A stretch of 5,780 bases of DNA, taken from positions 1 through 5,780 of the forward strand of contig JBPCJY010000204.1 of NCBI GenBank assembly GCA_051004815.1, in the 5' to 3' direction. This DNA is from JBBQXY01 sp051004815 (GTDB taxonomy: Bacteria > Chloroflexota > Ktedonobacteria > Ktedonobacterales > Ktedonobacteraceae). This document shows positions 5,647 to 5,780 of this stretch, in pieces. Under the pieces are notes generated by a model. The model searched no databases. It was given only the letters and a program-made list of their open reading frames with translations, and had not been told where the DNA came from. The translations under genes and the position numbers were made by a program. Position 1 is the first letter of the stretch; each line of letters begins with the position of its first letter.

Positions 5647-5763
5647 CAGGGCGACCGCCTCCGGTTCCAGGGCGACCGCCTCCGGTTCCAGGGCGACCGC
5701 CTCCGGTTCCAGGGCGACCGCCTCCGGTTCCAGGGCGACCGCCTCCGGTTCCAGGGCGACCGC
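5647..5763. repeat. 21-bp tandem repeat array, about 5.6 copies
   Basis: Five identical 21-bp units begin at 5647, 5668, 5689, 5710 and 5731, followed by the first 12 bp of a sixth at 5752. The unit begins CAGGGCGACC and ends CCTCCGGTTC. Within each unit GACCG and CGGTT can pair over a 4-nt loop with one G-U, so an RNA copy would form a row of small hairpins. Because 21 is a multiple of three, every frame repeats a heptapeptide, and no frame meets a stop inside the array; on the plus strand from the ATG at 5632 it reads QGDRLRF. Open frames here are therefore weak evidence of coding. The absence of any mismatch between units suggests recent expansion by slippage, or assembly-sensitive sequence. 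Confidence 0.95.
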
Positions 5764-5774
5764 AAGGGTCGCCC
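5754..5774. repeat. GC-rich hairpin capping the tandem array
   Basis: GGGCGACC (5754-5761) pairs perfectly with GGTCGCCC (5767-5774) across the loop GCAAG. The left arm is the start of the sixth, truncated tandem unit, so the array grew out of, or into, one arm of this palindrome. I recall hairpins of this GGGCGACC type as common intergenic repeats in Chloroflexota. There is no T-run visible before the window ends, so it is not called a terminator. Confidence 0.7.
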
Positions 5775-5780
5775 CTACTA

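Noticed and set aside
5647..5763. CRISPR array
   Set aside because: The 21-bp units are directly adjacent with no spacers, so this is a simple tandem repeat.

Overview
This window is a piece of bacterial chromosome with four protein-coding genes and two repeat-rich intergenic regions. Base composition is moderate, about half G+C by eye. The organism is probably a member of Chloroflexota, perhaps a Ktedonobacteria-like soil bacterium. This guess rests on two kinds of scattered intergenic repeat that I recall from such genomes: the 'ATTCTTCGCTGCGCTCAG' type and the 'GGGCGACC...GGTCGCCC' type. It also rests on the mixed accessory gene content. There is no rRNA or ribosomal protein here to confirm it, so the assignment is an inference.

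Layout. Positions 1-128 hold one degenerate copy of a dispersed repeat (12-40) and a hairpin (80-106) beyond the 3' end of the first gene. Positions 129-1106 (minus) encode a Fic-domain protein with an N-terminal inhibitory motif and a C-terminal DNA-binding-like tail. The divergent intergenic region 1107-1435 (329 bp) holds three things: a perfect 18-bp inverted repeat wrapped around the predicted Fic -10 box (1135-1179); a 143-bp non-coding MITE-like element with terminal inverted repeats and a 9-bp target duplication (1201-1343); and the promoter of the next gene (1348-1376). Positions 1436-3148 (plus) encode a phospholipase D with two HKD motifs and eukaryotic-type PLD signatures. It converges, with only 10 bp between stops, on a two-gene minus-strand transcription unit: a Nit-type carbon-nitrogen hydrolase (4618-5439), then a glutamine synthetase-family ligase (3159-4544). 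The right-hand intergenic region 5440-5780 (341 bp) holds the promoter of that unit, a possible outward promoter, and a 21-bp tandem repeat array ending in a hairpin near the window edge.

How the genes may work together. The amidase and the GS-like ligase probably share one promoter and suggest small-scale nitrogen or amide metabolism: gamma-glutamylation of an amine on one side, hydrolysis of an amide on the other. The Fic gene looks like a self-contained regulatory or toxin-like module, because its C-terminus resembles a DNA-binding domain and its promoter sits inside a palindrome. The phospholipase D has its own promoter and appears independent of both.

The most notable items are the Fic/palindrome arrangement, the MITE whose target duplication carries the -35 box of the phospholipase gene, and the in-phase tandem repeat at the right edge. 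No CRISPR array, tRNA, rRNA or intact transposase was seen.
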